Source: Scatophagus argus (lineage: Eukaryota; Chordata; Actinopteri; Scatophagidae). From it: a stretch of 64,000 nt of DNA. The translations under genes and the position numbers were made by a program. The DNA lies in contig NC_058506.1 of assembly GCF_020382885.2 (NCBI RefSeq), forward strand, positions 4,154,001 through 4,218,000. The letters are read 5' to 3'. The notes below the pieces were generated by a model, which saw nothing but the letters and a program-made list of their open reading frames with translations, was not told the DNA's origin and did no database searches. Of this stretch, positions 31,484-45,855 are shown piece after piece. The number at the start of each line of letters is the position of its first letter. Position 1 is the first letter of the stretch.

Positions 31484-34400
31484 ATGGACGAAGAGGAGCA
31501 GTTTGTGAACATTGATCTGAATGATGACAATGTCTGCAGTGTCTGCAAGCTAGAGACAGACACAGGGACCTTATCGTTCTGCCATGTTTGCTTTGAGCTC
31601 AGCATTGAAGGTAAGAAACATGATTGTGGGCAAGTATTGCTTGTTTGGTCACTAGAGTGAAGAACAAAAATGGACTCTTCACAAACACCTGGTTTGTACT
31701 AGCAAAGTATTTTAAGCATCCTCCAGGTTGTAGTTCCTTCAGGATTATTATTATTATTTTTTTTTTCAGACCAGCGAGACCTCTCCATGCTACTAAACTC
31801 CTGAACACTCACTTATGTCTGTCTGATATTTTTCAGAATTAAAATTCATTTTCATCTCCACTAGTTTCATGGAGCAATTTCATATAGATACAGTCATATG
31901 TGTAAAGATTAACATTGCTTTTGGCTGACCACAATCTCCAACATTTGGATCGCTTAATAAATCACACTTACAGAAACACCTGGATTAACTTTTGGGTCAT
32001 CACTCCCTGGGCATAGTTAATATGCACCAAGAGCTGTAATATATTCTGAGAACCTTTAAGTTTGCTTCTTTTTTTCTCTCTAGGAACAAGGTATAAGATA
32101 TACATGCAAGGTAATGAGGCTGTGGGACCAAAGCCCTCACTAAAGCAGGCCACTGTGAATTTCCTGTTTGATGTGCCACTCTATCGCCAGAGCATGTGTT
32201 TGAAGTTTTTTCATCTCTTAATTAATGAGTGGCCTATTTGAAGAATGATGAATCAGAAAGGGATTAGATATGCCTTTCATTCTGCGCTCATCTCATAGAT
32301 CCTCAAAGGCTACTTTCTGCTATGGAAAGTGTGATTGTTTATGCCTTGTAAAACAGCATCATATGGAGCTCCCAGAGTGGTATAACATTCTGTTGACAGG
32401 GGGAGGAAATACACAAAGGTTTTATAGGCCTAATCTGTTATGGTGTAAGGGAGCTGAGCGTGGGAGTACTGATTACTTTTGTGCTGTAAAAGAGTCTCCA
32501 GACTCAGTCTTAGACAAGCATGGTTAGACTAGTAGTTAGTTATGTTAAACTTGTTACTAAGTGTTGAAGCTCCTTAATCCTCGTTCTGCAGAAAATACTA
32601 TTTAAATATGGTTGAAGAATGCACCCTAGGTTAGCTGGCTTTCTTCACGTGAAAATAAACACTCTAAGTAAATGACTGACCTGTATTAAGTGTAGCATGT
32701 AGTACTGTGTTTCACTTATTTACATATTGTTTCCTCAGTAGCTGGATGATGTGCATACTGTTGTATGTTTTAAAACTAAATGCAGTTCTCTGGGTAAACT
32801 TTTGCTTTTTGTCCCTTTATTGCTCATTTGCAGCCCATAAGAGTCACTGTCTGAAGGACATAACCCAGCTTTTGAATATGGGTGTTTATCTCTCCACATT
32901 CCACAAGTGCACAGACTGCTTGTATGGCTCGGTCAGCACGTCCTTGCTTGCTCCATTTATTGTTTGAGCCAGGATGCTATGTTGAGGTAGAAAAAGTCAG
33001 ATGGTGGGACATTTGCAAACTATGTAAGTATGTCCTCAAAGTTTTTTATCATTTAGATACAATAAGGCAACGAATTTGGTACTTGCTCTCAGACTGCATC
33101 AATACTATTGTTTGTTTATGATGGTACAGGTTTTGCCTGTGTGTGGCAGTGAAGTGGCTGATATGTAACTCTTGGGTCTCACGGGCAGGAATCGCAGACA
33201 AGCACATGTTTCTGATACAGTCGAGTGCTTCATTGGTATGAGAAGATCATGCCAAGTTGCATGTGGTTACTTGAGGAATTGCTGATTGGAAACTAAGGCC
33301 GAGCCGCGGGCCCGCTGACTCCTCATGTAGACTTTATGGCTACAGTACTCATTCATCCTGTGCCATCCTTCCAATCACCACATGCAGATAGAGTGTACAG
33401 AAATACAAAGGGAAGAGAATGGTCTTCATCTCCTGTTATTCACACAAACACACCCTCCTAATGCCTTTCTGTCCTAAACAATATCATGCTATCTCAAGGG
33501 CAATTTGCTGTTGCTGAATATTCATTGCCTTTGTACTCTGTGCTAGTTTTGAATATTTATACGAAGCAATAGAAGCAGAATTTGTTCCAGAGGCTCTCTG
33601 TAATACTTTCTACATGGATTCAGTGGGAACAAAATTATCAAGTAAATTCATTAGAAATGTTTAGGAAAATATCATCTCCCCATAGAATATGCACAGTGCC
33701 CTATTTCTTTGTTAACTTCATTTTCATCTACTGTAAAGCAGTCTGTAGCATGGTGTGAACTTGTTTGGCAAGCAAGCTTGAATGTAACAGATGTTCATTT
33801 ATATGTAAAACTCACAAACTGTGTAAGTATTCATTTCCACCCACAACTTACCCAAGCTCTGCTTGCCAGGTTTGCACGCAATAGGGGTGTTCAGACTTGT
33901 CCGTTAAAACGTCAGCGACTGACACACACGCACACACAGTGTGAAGTATGGCCGTACTGTACAGCAACTTAAGCAGAAATAATGCACAAATAATAAAACC
34001 AATTTGCCCTCTTCAGATTTTGATAGATTAGGAGCTTGGAGCAAGAGGTTTATGTTGACAGGGTGCAGCGTTGTGTATTATGAAGGCTACAGCCCACAGT
34101 ACCATCAGATGCCGAAGTATATGAGAAGGCTGTCTGTGGCAAAAGTGTTGAACACAGTTCAAAACAGAATGAATTCTAAGGAAGTGAAACCTTTGTTGTA
34201 GCTCCAAGTGGTTGTTTCCTCAGGAAACTGCTTTGGCCTGTATGTGCTGCTTCCATGAGAAAGAACCAAATAGAAGTTTTGTCTATTTATATATTGCTCA
34301 GTCTCTGCATAACTGGCCATTTCCTACTTTCAAACCTTTCTTTTCTTATTTTCTTACTGCACCATCTGAACTGTGTACTACTCATGTTTACACAGCCTTG

Positions 34401-37400
34401 AGCGTCAACACACAACAGCAGAGAACCAGAGAGCTACTGCACTTGACGAACCAAAGCACCAAGAGCAACTTCAGCCTGCCTCCAGTTACTTTTCATTTTC
34501 TGTAGAGGAGATGTTGCTGTTTTCAGCTTAATTGTACTGATGTATTTCAGAATAATTTTCCTATCTGGACTTCTTTCGGACTGCCCAGAATAAGCTCTGA
34601 CACAAAACCCAATCCTTATAATGTCTGTGATACCAAAGATTATAAGATAGTGGTTCTGTAAGTAGAGTTCCCATTCAGCCAAGGCTTACAGGTACAGTAA
34701 AAATTAAGAAATTGCTTGACTGCAGAAAGTCATTTAATCAGAATATGCTCAGCTCACCCATTAGTTATACCCACTTATTCTTTAGAGGGTTACAGGTGGA
34801 TGGAGTCGATCCCAGCTGACCTTGGGCAAGAGGCTGGGTACACCCTGGACAGGTCACCAATAACTCACAGATCTGACACATAATTAAAAAGGTTGACCTC
34901 GAGAAATTTTCTGTTAACTGCTTATTCTCACATGAAAATGGGGACATTTGATGTTCATAACAGTTCACACATGTCAACACATTTATCAGACTTTACTGTC
35001 AAGACCTGAGTGCTCAGTTCACCATAATTCAAACCAGGCAAAGCTTTTCTTAATAGTTAACTTTATTGGTCTTGCAGTCTTCTTTCTCCATCTCAGACAA
35101 GAGAAGCTGCTGAGCTGCTAAGGTTCAGCTAAAGCCCAGCACCATTCCTTTATCTGCTTACATAATGCAGACAGACTTTTTGCTGATGCCTGGTAGTATT
35201 ACCAGCTGGGTTTGGAATGGAAAAAAAAAAGAAAAATTCCTACTGGCTGCAATTATGCACTTGGTGCTGATTCTGGTTGCTGCTCTAACAGGGGCTATTG
35301 TACCATGCTCCTGCAAATAGCTCATTCATTGTGGGTGAACTCTTCACCCTGGGGTGTAGAGAGGCCTAATTATATTGCTGAATGTGGTAGATGTATGTTT
35401 GAACACAGTTGGAGTCTACAGATTTGCTGAAACTCCTGCGTGATCCACCTTTCAGTGTCCTGTAATTTAGTACTGTAACACTTTATGTACAATGGGTTCC
35501 TTTCTATGTGACATTACGGTTGGAATAAATATCCCCTTTTGCTAAGTTTATTATCCTCATTAGCAGCTCAGATATAAATAAGTTGTCTCATGGGGTTGAT
35601 TCTTTATTGCCTGCTTTTACAATAATAATTGGCTGTTTCACCACACATTTTTGAAGCTTTTTCACGTAGTCTACACCACTGATTATGATGCCAGTACAAG
35701 CAACTAATTTGATAAAGACAATTATCTTTTCCGACCCTGGAGTGATGTACGTTGAGGATAGTGATGTGACAGCAGCTGCAGCAAAGGTGAATCTTTGTTA
35801 CACTGTCAACTGACTGAAGATTTTATTGTCTCTACACTGTAGGATACACCAGGTATTATTAACTCGCAAATGCAACATAGCATAAAATAGCACAGAATGC
35901 ATATGTCACATTTCATTGCTTTTCATAATTGGAGTGCATCCCCATTCAACATCAATCAACATCTCCATTTGGTAGCCATGAATTACAATCTTCTTTCGGT
36001 AGCGTTTATTCCTAAATTCTTGCAAAACACTATGTCTTATATATAAATTGGAATGCTTTTGTTTTTGGTTTAAGGTGTTACAGTGAAATCAGTTTCATTG
36101 AATAGGTTTGTTGGTAGAAACAAGGTGTTATTCAGATTCTATAGTGGACTGATTGAGTTTGCAGTAAATTGTGAATTTTCATACTCAGTATTTGTATCTT
36201 TATTTTTTCATAGTGATTCCTGACATATTTCTAACAGCCCAACTGATACAGTGTCCTTCATTGTTTGCTATCATGCAACAATGGCTTTGTAACCAAGGAA
36301 ATTAGGCAAAAATATACCAGTTAATGGTGCTCTACAATGAAAAAAGTCTCTGACTGTGCTGTACACTGTTGGACACACATAGCCATGTCTTTTATTGCTT
36401 TTTACTTTATTACTTCTTTTTTTTTCTTTTTTTTTTAGAAAAAAGCGGCAGTTCATTCCAAAGTCAAAATACATATTTTTCCTCTTATCTGTACTGCTAG
36501 TTATTCATCTAGATAACTTTGGGGTGAGTTGCAGAGGGTTGAAAAGATGTCTGCCTTCTCCTGGATATAATGGAGCTAAAGGGTGCTTCATTTGTGGTCA
36601 TTACCATACCTGATTTTATTAAGGAATTGAACTTGAAAAGAAAACAACACTTCTTCCTCATATGCACCACCATGTTTTGACTCTGAGTGTGCAGGAGGGG
36701 CTGTTCACAGACAGATCTGTTGTCAGTGTGTTTCTGAGAGAGGGGGAGAGAGAGAGAGAGTTAACGAGAGGAGGTGCTGAGGGAATCAATGCACATCATG
36801 CAGCTGTATAAGATAAGTATAAGATATGTATATGTATAAGATTTTACTTCTTTTAAATGGTAAAAAAAAATTATATGGACTGTCAGAAAATCAAAGTGTG
36901 GGCAACACTGGTGATTCTTTCATTTGTTGGGTTGTGTTGTCATGATGGAATGCAGTGTTGTTAGTCACTTTAGATAAAAGCGTCAGCTAAATGAATGACA
37001 TGTAATGGGCAGGCACATGTGACTGTCTTTTGTAATAGCAGTCTGTTATTCATAATGTTCTCTGCTGTTCTCAGAGGCCAATATGTGCCTCTGAAATCAC
37101 CATGTTGGCAGAAATAAGTCGATATGTGCATATGGTTTTAAATATTTGTAGGTTTTAGTAACCCTCAGGAGACTTCTAGGCTGGATCAGAGGATAAAACT
37201 ATTGTAAAGTTTGTTAAGTGTGGTTTTGTGTAGCTGTGAAATGGTAGCTAGTGTGTAGGTGCTGTTGTGGAAGACCTGCAGTGGTTAACAAGTGGTTTCA
37301 GTTCACGTGTCGTTTAGTTCCCTGTTGTTCATGTCTGCTCTGTTGGTGTTCGAGTTGGCCTGTGCAGCTGCTGACAGCACATTCTTGTAAGCTGTGCCAT

Positions 37401-40400
37401 GCAGCTCAGTTTGACACCTTACCACTGATGACCCCTGTCCCACTTGTCCTGGTACCAACTCTCAAATGTTCGTCTCCTCTAATGTCTGTCAAGTATTGAA
37501 TGTCCTTGGTCACCAAATGCATACTGTTCAGAGCAAAACCAGCAGTTTTGTTCATTGCACTTGAATGTAAAACAGAACAAGTGACTGCATTATGCTCTGC
37601 AAACATACATTAAGGTTACATTTCTCATGCACAGTTGTAAGTATTAAAATAAGTTTCTCCATGACTGCAAACACAAGGTTGTTACTAATTACTGATGAGA
37701 ATTGGTTTCAGTTCACCTCACATATAACCCTGTTCTTCATTTATATCAGTCATAGTGAATGATCTTTCTGCCAAACATCTGACCTTTGTAAGCATAGGAG
37801 CCGTGTTTATTGTTTTAATTAACCTACGCCACTTTTAAATGACACTCGGATAACCTGATCTTAAGGGTGTAGAATCATTTCTGTTTGCTCTCAGGAACAA
37901 CTAATTAACCGCTGAAAACCATGAGCAACACAACTCGGTTAGACCTAAGCCTGTTTCTGTGCTTTGCCTTTGTCAGTTGTTTCACTGAATGACAGACTAA
38001 CTCTGACTCCTTCTTCACAAAGGAACAGGAAAAAAAACAAACTCATTGGTTAATGTCTCTAACTGTCACAGCTGAGCAATGTTGATTCACCTCCAGTGAA
38101 TAGTATGTGTGTGTGCCCGCATTTATGTGTGCAACCATGAAAGACAGTAGTGCTAAGCTGCTTAGCTGGAGTGAGGTCTTTGTCTGGTGGTGCGCTGGCC
38201 TGGTTGTGGGCCAATGATTTTTCTGCTAGGCAAATGGTAGCTGTGTGTTTTTATGGTTGTTCAAAGACTGAGACTGATCGGATTATAATGTGGCTGTTTG
38301 ATAGGCAGAAAGGGAAAGGCAGTTATTAGTAAAGGTTTATTTTGGAGGTTCATTGGCCAGTCAGTAGGCAATATTCTCCCACATGACTCGCATACCTTAT
38401 GTATACTGGTATATGTACATATATATATATTGTGGTTCCCTCCTCACAATACTAATCCATTCTTAAGTCTTTTTAGGCACTCAGGTCACAACACAAATAT
38501 GCAGAAGTTAAAAATAGATCTCTGCACACGCAGTTGTGTAAGGGTCTAGAACTTTCCTATGTACTGAGGCATTTAAGATCCACTAATGTTGTCCCATATT
38601 AGGTATGGGCTGTTTGCTTTAATTCTAGAGGCATACAGCAAGCTTTTTCAAAAGACATCCAGGGACATGTCGCAGGACTGAATTATCTCAAGAAAGCCGT
38701 CCATGCAAATTGGTGCTTAAAACAGATTTTCTGTCAACTTACAGCGTTTTCAAAGAAAGGTCATCACATCTGAAGGAGCATCTATTCAGTTAACCTACGT
38801 TCCATCTGGTCTTCATACAACTTTATCGAGTGTGCTAAAGTGTCTATAACTGCCTTGTGAGGAGAATTACAGTCCTTTGCTGTTTTGTTTTTTTACTAAC
38901 AGACAAAATTGTTTTCCTATTGTCTGTATTGCCATTAATATAACATGTAACAAATTAAGTTGTTCCCTTGGCCCATTTATTTGTAAGGCTTTCCTGTTTT
39001 GACTTTGTATATATTTTATTATTTATAATTTTAATTAATTGAGCCCAGTTTCTCTCCTGTAAAACTACAAAAAACTACATCTGTATCATCAAGAAGTCTT
39101 TAACAATTGAGTACTTCCTATATTGGCAGGATGACAGTTACTGACTATTCAAATTGGCTGTTACAATGCCTGATAAAGGAAACTGAAAGCTCAAGCTGGG
39201 CTCTGTGTATCTATTGTACTGTGGACATGTAATGTAACCTGTGGTTTCCTGTGGTCATCTGTCTGCTGGTGCACATGGACGGCAAAGCTAACTAAGTGAG
39301 CTCTTTAAATCTATATGAACAACAGTGACTAATCTCACCTCAGGCTGCAACATGTACACCTGTCTCCTGAGACATGCAAGCATTGAGGCACAAATGCCTG
39401 TGCAGTACACTCTCATTTAAACCTCATCTGCTGTCTCTTGCACGTACACAAACACACACCTTTCACTCTCGTTTGCTCAGCTTCCCTTTGTTTATCAAGC
39501 TTTGGCCTATTTTGCTAAGAGATTAATATAATTTTCGTCAGCTTGCTACTTGTTAATTTCCTCTGTGCATGCTGAAATGGATGCAGTGTGACCTATTTCG
39601 ACCGGATCCTGGAAGCAAAACCTTTCTTACTAATAAATGTATTTTAAAAGAACATAGTCATCATTATAGAACATCACATCATGTACAGGAGTTGTTTTTT
39701 TCTACATCCTTTGTTTCTGAGACCTGTATTCACCCTCTGTTGATACTGACTCACGTATGAATGCTGTTTTCAAAATTGTATTTGCATCTGTCTTGCTGTT
39801 GGACAAGTATATATTGAAAACCGATAAGTTAATGAATGAAATGGTGATTTGTTTAGACAGAAAACACTCTGTGTACCTTCCTCTCTTCTGTTGCTCAGAA
39901 AAATGTTCCAAATATATTTTATGTGTTTGCCTTGAGACTGGGTTAATCTACTATCCCTGATATCTCAACGGTCTGCAGGCTAATCCACTGCACACTAAGC
40001 AGCTTTCACAGAGAGATCACGATAGGTCAGTCTGCCAGTTTTAGCTTGCTTTCATATTGGTTTACTGTTATTTTCTGTGGCAATTTCAGTCAGTTAACAT
40101 CATATATTTCAATGTTTCTTGTTGCTGCTTTACTCCTTATCAACTACTTCATGTACTTTTTAATGGGTTAGGAGCCCTGCATTTTGGAGTTCACTGTATT
40201 TTTGTAGTCTTTGTAAGTTTTGTTTGTATAGCTGTCGCTTTTAGTTGAATTTGGCCCACTGACTCGTTGCTTTGTGTCTCTGTGTGAACACAGGTGTCTC
40301 CCCTGCTACCTTGTTGCACTCGAAGTCCCTGCGTGGCCACAGAGACTGCTTTGAGAAATGCCACCTCATTGCCAACCAGAAGCTGTCACATTCCAAGGTG

Positions 40401-43400
40401 TCCCGAAGTGCCTACGAGGGTATGAAGCTGGCCCTCAGCCAGAAACTGAACCGCATCATCCAGTATGCCCAGAACAAAGACTCTGTCTCCTCCAATGGCC
40501 CTAGCAGGCGAGGTGGAAAGCTATTTTGTTACAGCCAGCAGAGTGACTGCAAGCTACTTCCCCAGTCAGATGCCCAGGTGCCCCGGTATACACCCTGCTG
40601 GGACAAGGGCAAAGCAACAGGGCTGCCTGATTATGCCATGGGGATGTTGGAGTGCCACACAGCGGAGCAGCTGGGTCTGCTGCAGGATACACAGTCTGAC
40701 GTTTGGTCCAGTGATGGCAGGAAAGGTCTGCACAACCGCAACCCATCGTCAGGACAACAGCCGCAGCACAGACACCAGGGCCACAGCAGAGATGAATGTG
40801 AGTTAAGTTGGATTCTCTTTTTTAACTTTAGCTTTGTCAGTGTGCAGTTGAAACAGCTGTGGAAGGTTGATTTATTTTCTTCTTTTGATGGAACAAGAGT
40901 ATAGACAATATGTCAAGAAAAATGGATCACCCTGCCCTCCGTGATGGTCTCAAAGCTCAGAGCGCTTACTCATTAAAAGGCAGCAGACAAAACAGTAACA
41001 CAGGAACAGAAGATGTAGTCCTTGGTCTGTCCTTCATCTTCATCTTTGCTAGAGAAAAGCAGATTTTCTTAAATCCTTGAGAAACTATATATCCTTGGTT
41101 TTCTCATGTCCTATCACAACTAAAGCAGCTCATGACTACAGATTCCTTTTAAATGAAAGACGACAGGCATTTCACAATTGCAAGGTTTGTACTTGATTTG
41201 TGCGCATATTTCTACATTAACTCATCGTCATCCTGACAATGCTCACTGCTCTGAGCAACCTGCAAATAAGATAGATGAGATAAGGCAGGTCTTTATTAGT
41301 CCCTCACTGGGGAAATTCACAATGAAAAATGGACAGGAACCTGATGCAGCATCAGTTTTCCTACTGGTTTGTTCATAGCTACTTAATAGAATGTAACCGA
41401 TACTACTAGTTACTAATTACAGCACTTTGTTCTATCCGTGAACTCATTCCTTCTGATCCAAGAATATTCCTGTGTACAGTTATTAAAAAACTAATGAACA
41501 CACAGTACTAACAGGACTAGTCATCAAAACCAATACATATTGATATTTAACAGACAAGACATGTTGTTTGCTACCCTCATATCTTTAATGTGAACCAAGT
41601 ATTTAGATAATGATATACTAATAACCCGTGTTAAAAGATCCACCATAGCTGCTGAAAACAATCAGCTGCCATTCTAAGTGGTGTGTGTGTCCACCAGCTG
41701 TGTCCAGAGTGTCTCACCTGGCTGTTCTTTTCCCCACTGTGCTACCTTAACACATTGGATCTGTTTTTATCGAAGCAGCCTGCATCCTCGAAGCACGAAA
41801 TTTGTTTGTGAATGTGCATAAATGCCCGTATTTGTTTGCTGTTGACTTAAAAATTCATTTTTAACAATGAATTTTATTTTGTTTCTGACTGTGTCTACAT
41901 ACATTCACAATAAAACTATTTTTTTGTTAGTGGTTAGACATAGGAGAAAAACAAGGGAAGGATGGAGGGAGATGGATCAGTTAAAATTCTTTTCCCTCTT
42001 CCTCTCTGACATCAACTAGGCTGTGCTTGATGCAGCCAAATCCAGCATACTGTATAGCAGAATAAGTGTGAAATTTAACCCCAGCTAACAAATACTGTGT
42101 TGATCAGCAGTCATTACAAATCTGATCAGTTAACATCATAAGACACTGTCTGACAAAATAAACCAAAATACAGGGTAATGTCATCAGCCATATTAGCATT
42201 TTAAAATGAGCGAAGACAGAGAGGCCTAAGAGCAACAGAAGTTCATCATATTTAAGTGCAACCACAAAGCATCTGTTAACACATGTGAATGAGCTGCTGT
42301 GTGACTAATTAAAACTGTTTTTGTTCTCAAAGTGACTAAAATGAGTGTGGATGAACTCCATCAGCTGAATGCCCAACTACTGATGCAGATTCAAGGTAAG
42401 TGATTTTTACTGCCATTCTGTGTTAAGTTGTACAGTGCAGCTGATTGAACACCAACTTTTAATATAAAGTTCAACACTTTAAATAATCAACATGCATTAC
42501 GATATACTATAATGATCATCTCTGATAAATCCCCATATTAGCTTCTTGGAGCCCCTAGCAAGCAGCATCAGTAAGCAGTGTTTTAACTTCCAGCATTCTC
42601 GGATGAGTTTCAAAACATGAGACTCAATGAAGCTGGGACTAATATGGACTGCAGGGCTTGTCCAGTCAACACATGCTCTCCTTCCATGTGACCAGCTGTG
42701 TTGAACTGGACACTGTGTGGTGCTCACTCATGCATATCCTGCCTCTCTGTTCACTCCATTCTTCATCACGTAGACCTGTTGTTTGCTATACATGGCAACA
42801 GCTAAGCTGCGCACATCTCATCTCATTCGATTTTTTCTTTTTTTAAAACCTCAGTAAGATGAAAGTACCCACTCGACCATGAAACAACTGATATAGCAGG
42901 GTCACCCTCATTTTTAATTAACACCCCAATCATCATCAAACATTCTCAATATTTTCATCCTCAGTAAGTGATCAAATTACACAAGTTGTAACTTTGGTCC
43001 AGGTCAAGAGGGAAATTACATGGGCTAATATGAGCAACCCTCTGAAGTGAAGTCTAATGTGTGCGTGGCTGGCTGTTTTCCATGTTCATAAACTGTTCCT
43101 CAGCTGCATAGCTCTTACATCCTTGACTCACTGAACCTTGACTTTTTTTGTTGTGGTGAATGATGAATTTTCTGTCATGCTGTCTTTGATCTCTGCTTCT
43201 TCAGTATTCTGTATTACTGATTTTCTTGATCGCATTTGTTAGTCTCTGTATAAGCTGACCTTGTGTGTGTGTGTGTGTGTGTGAATAACAACACTGATTC
43301 CCATTCCCTGCCCCACTCTCTCTGTTCCCTCCACAGAGGTCTTTGAGGAGCTGACTGTGGCTGTACAGGAAAAAGACTCATTGGCGTCGGAGCTGCACGT

Positions 43401-43509
43401 GCGTCATATCGCCATCGAGCAGCTCTTTAAGAACTGTGCCAAGCTGCCCTGGCTGCACATTAGCAGGGCCGGGGTCAAGGCCAGCAGCAGCAGTGGCCCT
43501 GTGGAGTGA
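31484..43509 (+). CDS. eurl: eurl (C21orf91 homologue)
   Basis: Coding exons: 31484-31610, 40294-40797, 42333-42395, 43337-43509 (TGA), 288 aa in total (human about 297). The ATG lies 7 bases after a splice acceptor and is the first in the frame. The N-terminus [16 protein letters not shown] is followed by paired CxxC motifs (Cys18/21 and Cys33/36), suggesting metal binding. The conserved block [16 protein letters not shown] follows. The C-terminal 70 residues are heptad-rich ([16 protein letters not shown], then [10 protein letters not shown]), a likely coiled coil. These match vertebrate EURL over its whole length. The family is linked to neural progenitor proliferation, neurite growth and beta-catenin levels; the biochemical activity is unknown. 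Intron 2 (31611-40293) is 8.7 kb and holds only repeat fragments. The neighbour btg3 follows as in human. Confidence 0.95.
34765..34860 (-). mobile_element. SINE family B, 3' fragment (old)
   Basis: The reverse complement shows gacctgtccagggtgtaccc and cagctgggatcgactcc, the family B 3' region, with several changes. It lies in eurl intron 2. Confidence 0.65.
36722..36760 (+). repeat. (GA)-rich tract in eurl intron 2
   Basis: A purine run of GA units, close to pure near 36745-36759. Confidence 0.8.
36964..37012 (+). repeat. Short dispersed repeat fragment
   Basis: cactttagataaaagcgtc followed by agctaaatgaatgac is recognisable as the 3' end of a repeat found at many sites in teleost genomes. 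Only the tail is present. Confidence 0.6.
41265..41325 (+). repeat. Repeat-tail fragment
   Basis: ctttattagtccctcactgg followed by ggaaattcaca is a common fish retroelement tail. It lies in eurl intron 3. Confidence 0.45.
43262..43283 (+). repeat. (GT)n microsatellite near the eurl last exon
   Basis: An 11-unit GT run about 55 bp upstream of the last eurl coding exon. Confidence 0.9.
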
Positions 43510-45855
43510 GGTGCTAGGAAGAAGCTGAAAAACACTTCAGTGTGCCGACTGCAGAAAGGCTGAATAAGTCTTTATGTATACTAAGTGACTTTTCTGACAC
43601 TGTGGTGACGTTGAGATACTATATCTGCTTTAGAGCAGCTTTAAGGGCTGGGATGACATGGCCTTCCGTTCTCGTGGTTGCAGTGATGATGCAAGGATTA
43701 ATGGTGGTTTGGCATATGACCTGAATTCCACCCAGGATGCAGGTCAATACCCAGTGAAATGGAGCTCAGAGTTCCTAGCCCTGCTGAACAGCGAGGACAT
43801 GTCCATATTGGGCATGATCCCAAAGAACATCTTTCAAGATTTACCTTAATCCAGTCTGAAAAACAGTGTGTCTGTATAATGCAAATGGTTGCTGATGGTT
43901 TTATTTTTTTTTGTTTTTGTTTTTGTTTAGTTTGCTGACAAACATTCTAGGTTTTATTCTCTGTAGATACATTTTGTTTACTTGTTTTGCTTCATATATT
44001 CAAATATGGATTTTAGCACTGTTTAATACTCCTCCATATGTTACCTGATGGCTCTCCATGGACAGTGATGAGTTACAGCTTGTTGTTTACAGCAATACTT
44101 CATGCAGATTAGTTAGACTATGCCATAATCGTACAGTCATGCACTACCAGCAGTAGTGTTGGATTGCTTTTCAAATATTAAGCATTAACAAGCTTTAAGC
44201 ATTTTCCTACAGCTGCACACAGGCAATATAATGGCTTAGAATGTGAGTGTTAGAGTTGCCTTCATACTGTCCTGATTAGACATGATGGTGTAAAATGGTC
44301 TGCTCTGATATATTTTTCACTTTGTGGATCAGATAGATTCATCAGTAGTTGGCTAATCTGGAAAAAGGCATATGCAAGACAACACCCAAAAGTCCCCTAA
44401 AGCATCATTGCAATAAAGACAAATCAGAGTGTGGAGGTGAACAAGATTGTTCTAGCTGTACAGGTTTTTGTTTGTGAGGGTGATGACTATTTTGGGAGTG
44501 TCTATGACCTAATACTTTGTAACAGCTGGTTGAAAATATCAGTTAATAATTATCAGTTAATATACCCTCCTAAAGTTAATATACTCGCTTAAAGGTATTT
44601 TGTTTTTAACTCAACGTTTGGGTTTGTAGTGACTAGTATTGTTGGTGAGATTTACTTGATACTTAGTACAAAGCTGTTTTTTTGTCTGTTGTATAGCTGT
44701 CAAGCACAAGTCGTATGTGTGGCTATACGCTGAACGAGCACTGTCGGAAGAGGAAACCGTTGGAAAAGAAGTCTAGCTGCCAAACCAAAGTCTGTATTTG
44801 TTTGGTTTTACATATGAACTACAAGCATTTGACTTAGATTCCATTAATAGAGGAAGAATGCAATACCAAACTGATTTAAAACATCTGTGGCTTAAATATT
44901 TCTTTTTTTTGTTTGGTTCAGTGTGTGTTGTAATGAACCAGAGATTTTTACTGCAAAAGTGTTGATGTACTCATGCCGTATGTTTTATTTATCTTTTTCA
45001 TTTGTCTTTTTATGTGCAGATTTAACTTGTGTTGCCCTCTTTTTTTGTATTGATGTGTGAGAGCTTAGTTAATGTCACAGCAATACAAACAGGATAGTCT
45101 ACTGTGCCTCTGGAGCTTCTTGATTTTTGAACAAAAGGAGACAAAGATGAACAGTAACAGTTTTGCTTACTTTATTATTCAGGAACCCTATGCAAGAAAG
45201 AGACAAATAAATCAGAAGCCTTATTAAGTAGAAAATATCTCGAAGATTATTGGTTATCTGAGTTTTCCTCAGAGGAGGTCACAGAGCTACTCGAGCACAA
45301 TAAGCTATGGAAAGACGAGTCTATAATCAGACTGATGTGTAGAAAAACTGTCGGTGTGTCTTTTCTGCTCTCTTTGTAAGAGATGAAATGTATTTGACCC
45401 CTTTTAGGGTTTAAAGGCAAATATTTTAGCTCCATTTTAAACTTTTATCTTGGTAACTATGTTCAGTGTGCTTGAGTGTATGAGAGTATTCCTTAATGCA
45501 TTTCAGTTTTGTGATTTATTTTATTTTTTTTTTTTAATGAATGCTGTGTAATTTTGTGTAGTGTGGAAACATGCCTGGGCCTACGTGGCTGCTCTGCTGA
45601 AAATTCAGGCTGCCTAGTTCTGTTTGTCTGTTTTGGTGGTCTCATTATCATTTACTGGAGATGTAAGCATACCTGTAACACTTCCAGCTTCTTCCTTTAG
45701 ACTTGACTCATTTGTTTTCTAATGTTGGACAAGACTGCATTTGTGTCGTGTGATGTTTTACATTCTATTTATTGTGTGTGCTCATGAACCTTACGCAGCC
45801 GTTTGATTTGTGCTTAAGTATCAGTTTGTATTGTTTTGTAAAATATTGCAATAAA
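43510..45855 (+). other. eurl: eurl long 3'UTR
   Basis: About 2.3 kb of AT-rich non-coding sequence ending at AATAAA (45850-45855). It contains several T-rich runs. There is no other gene signal in it, so the whole stretch is read as UTR; shorter forms are possible. Confidence 0.55.
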
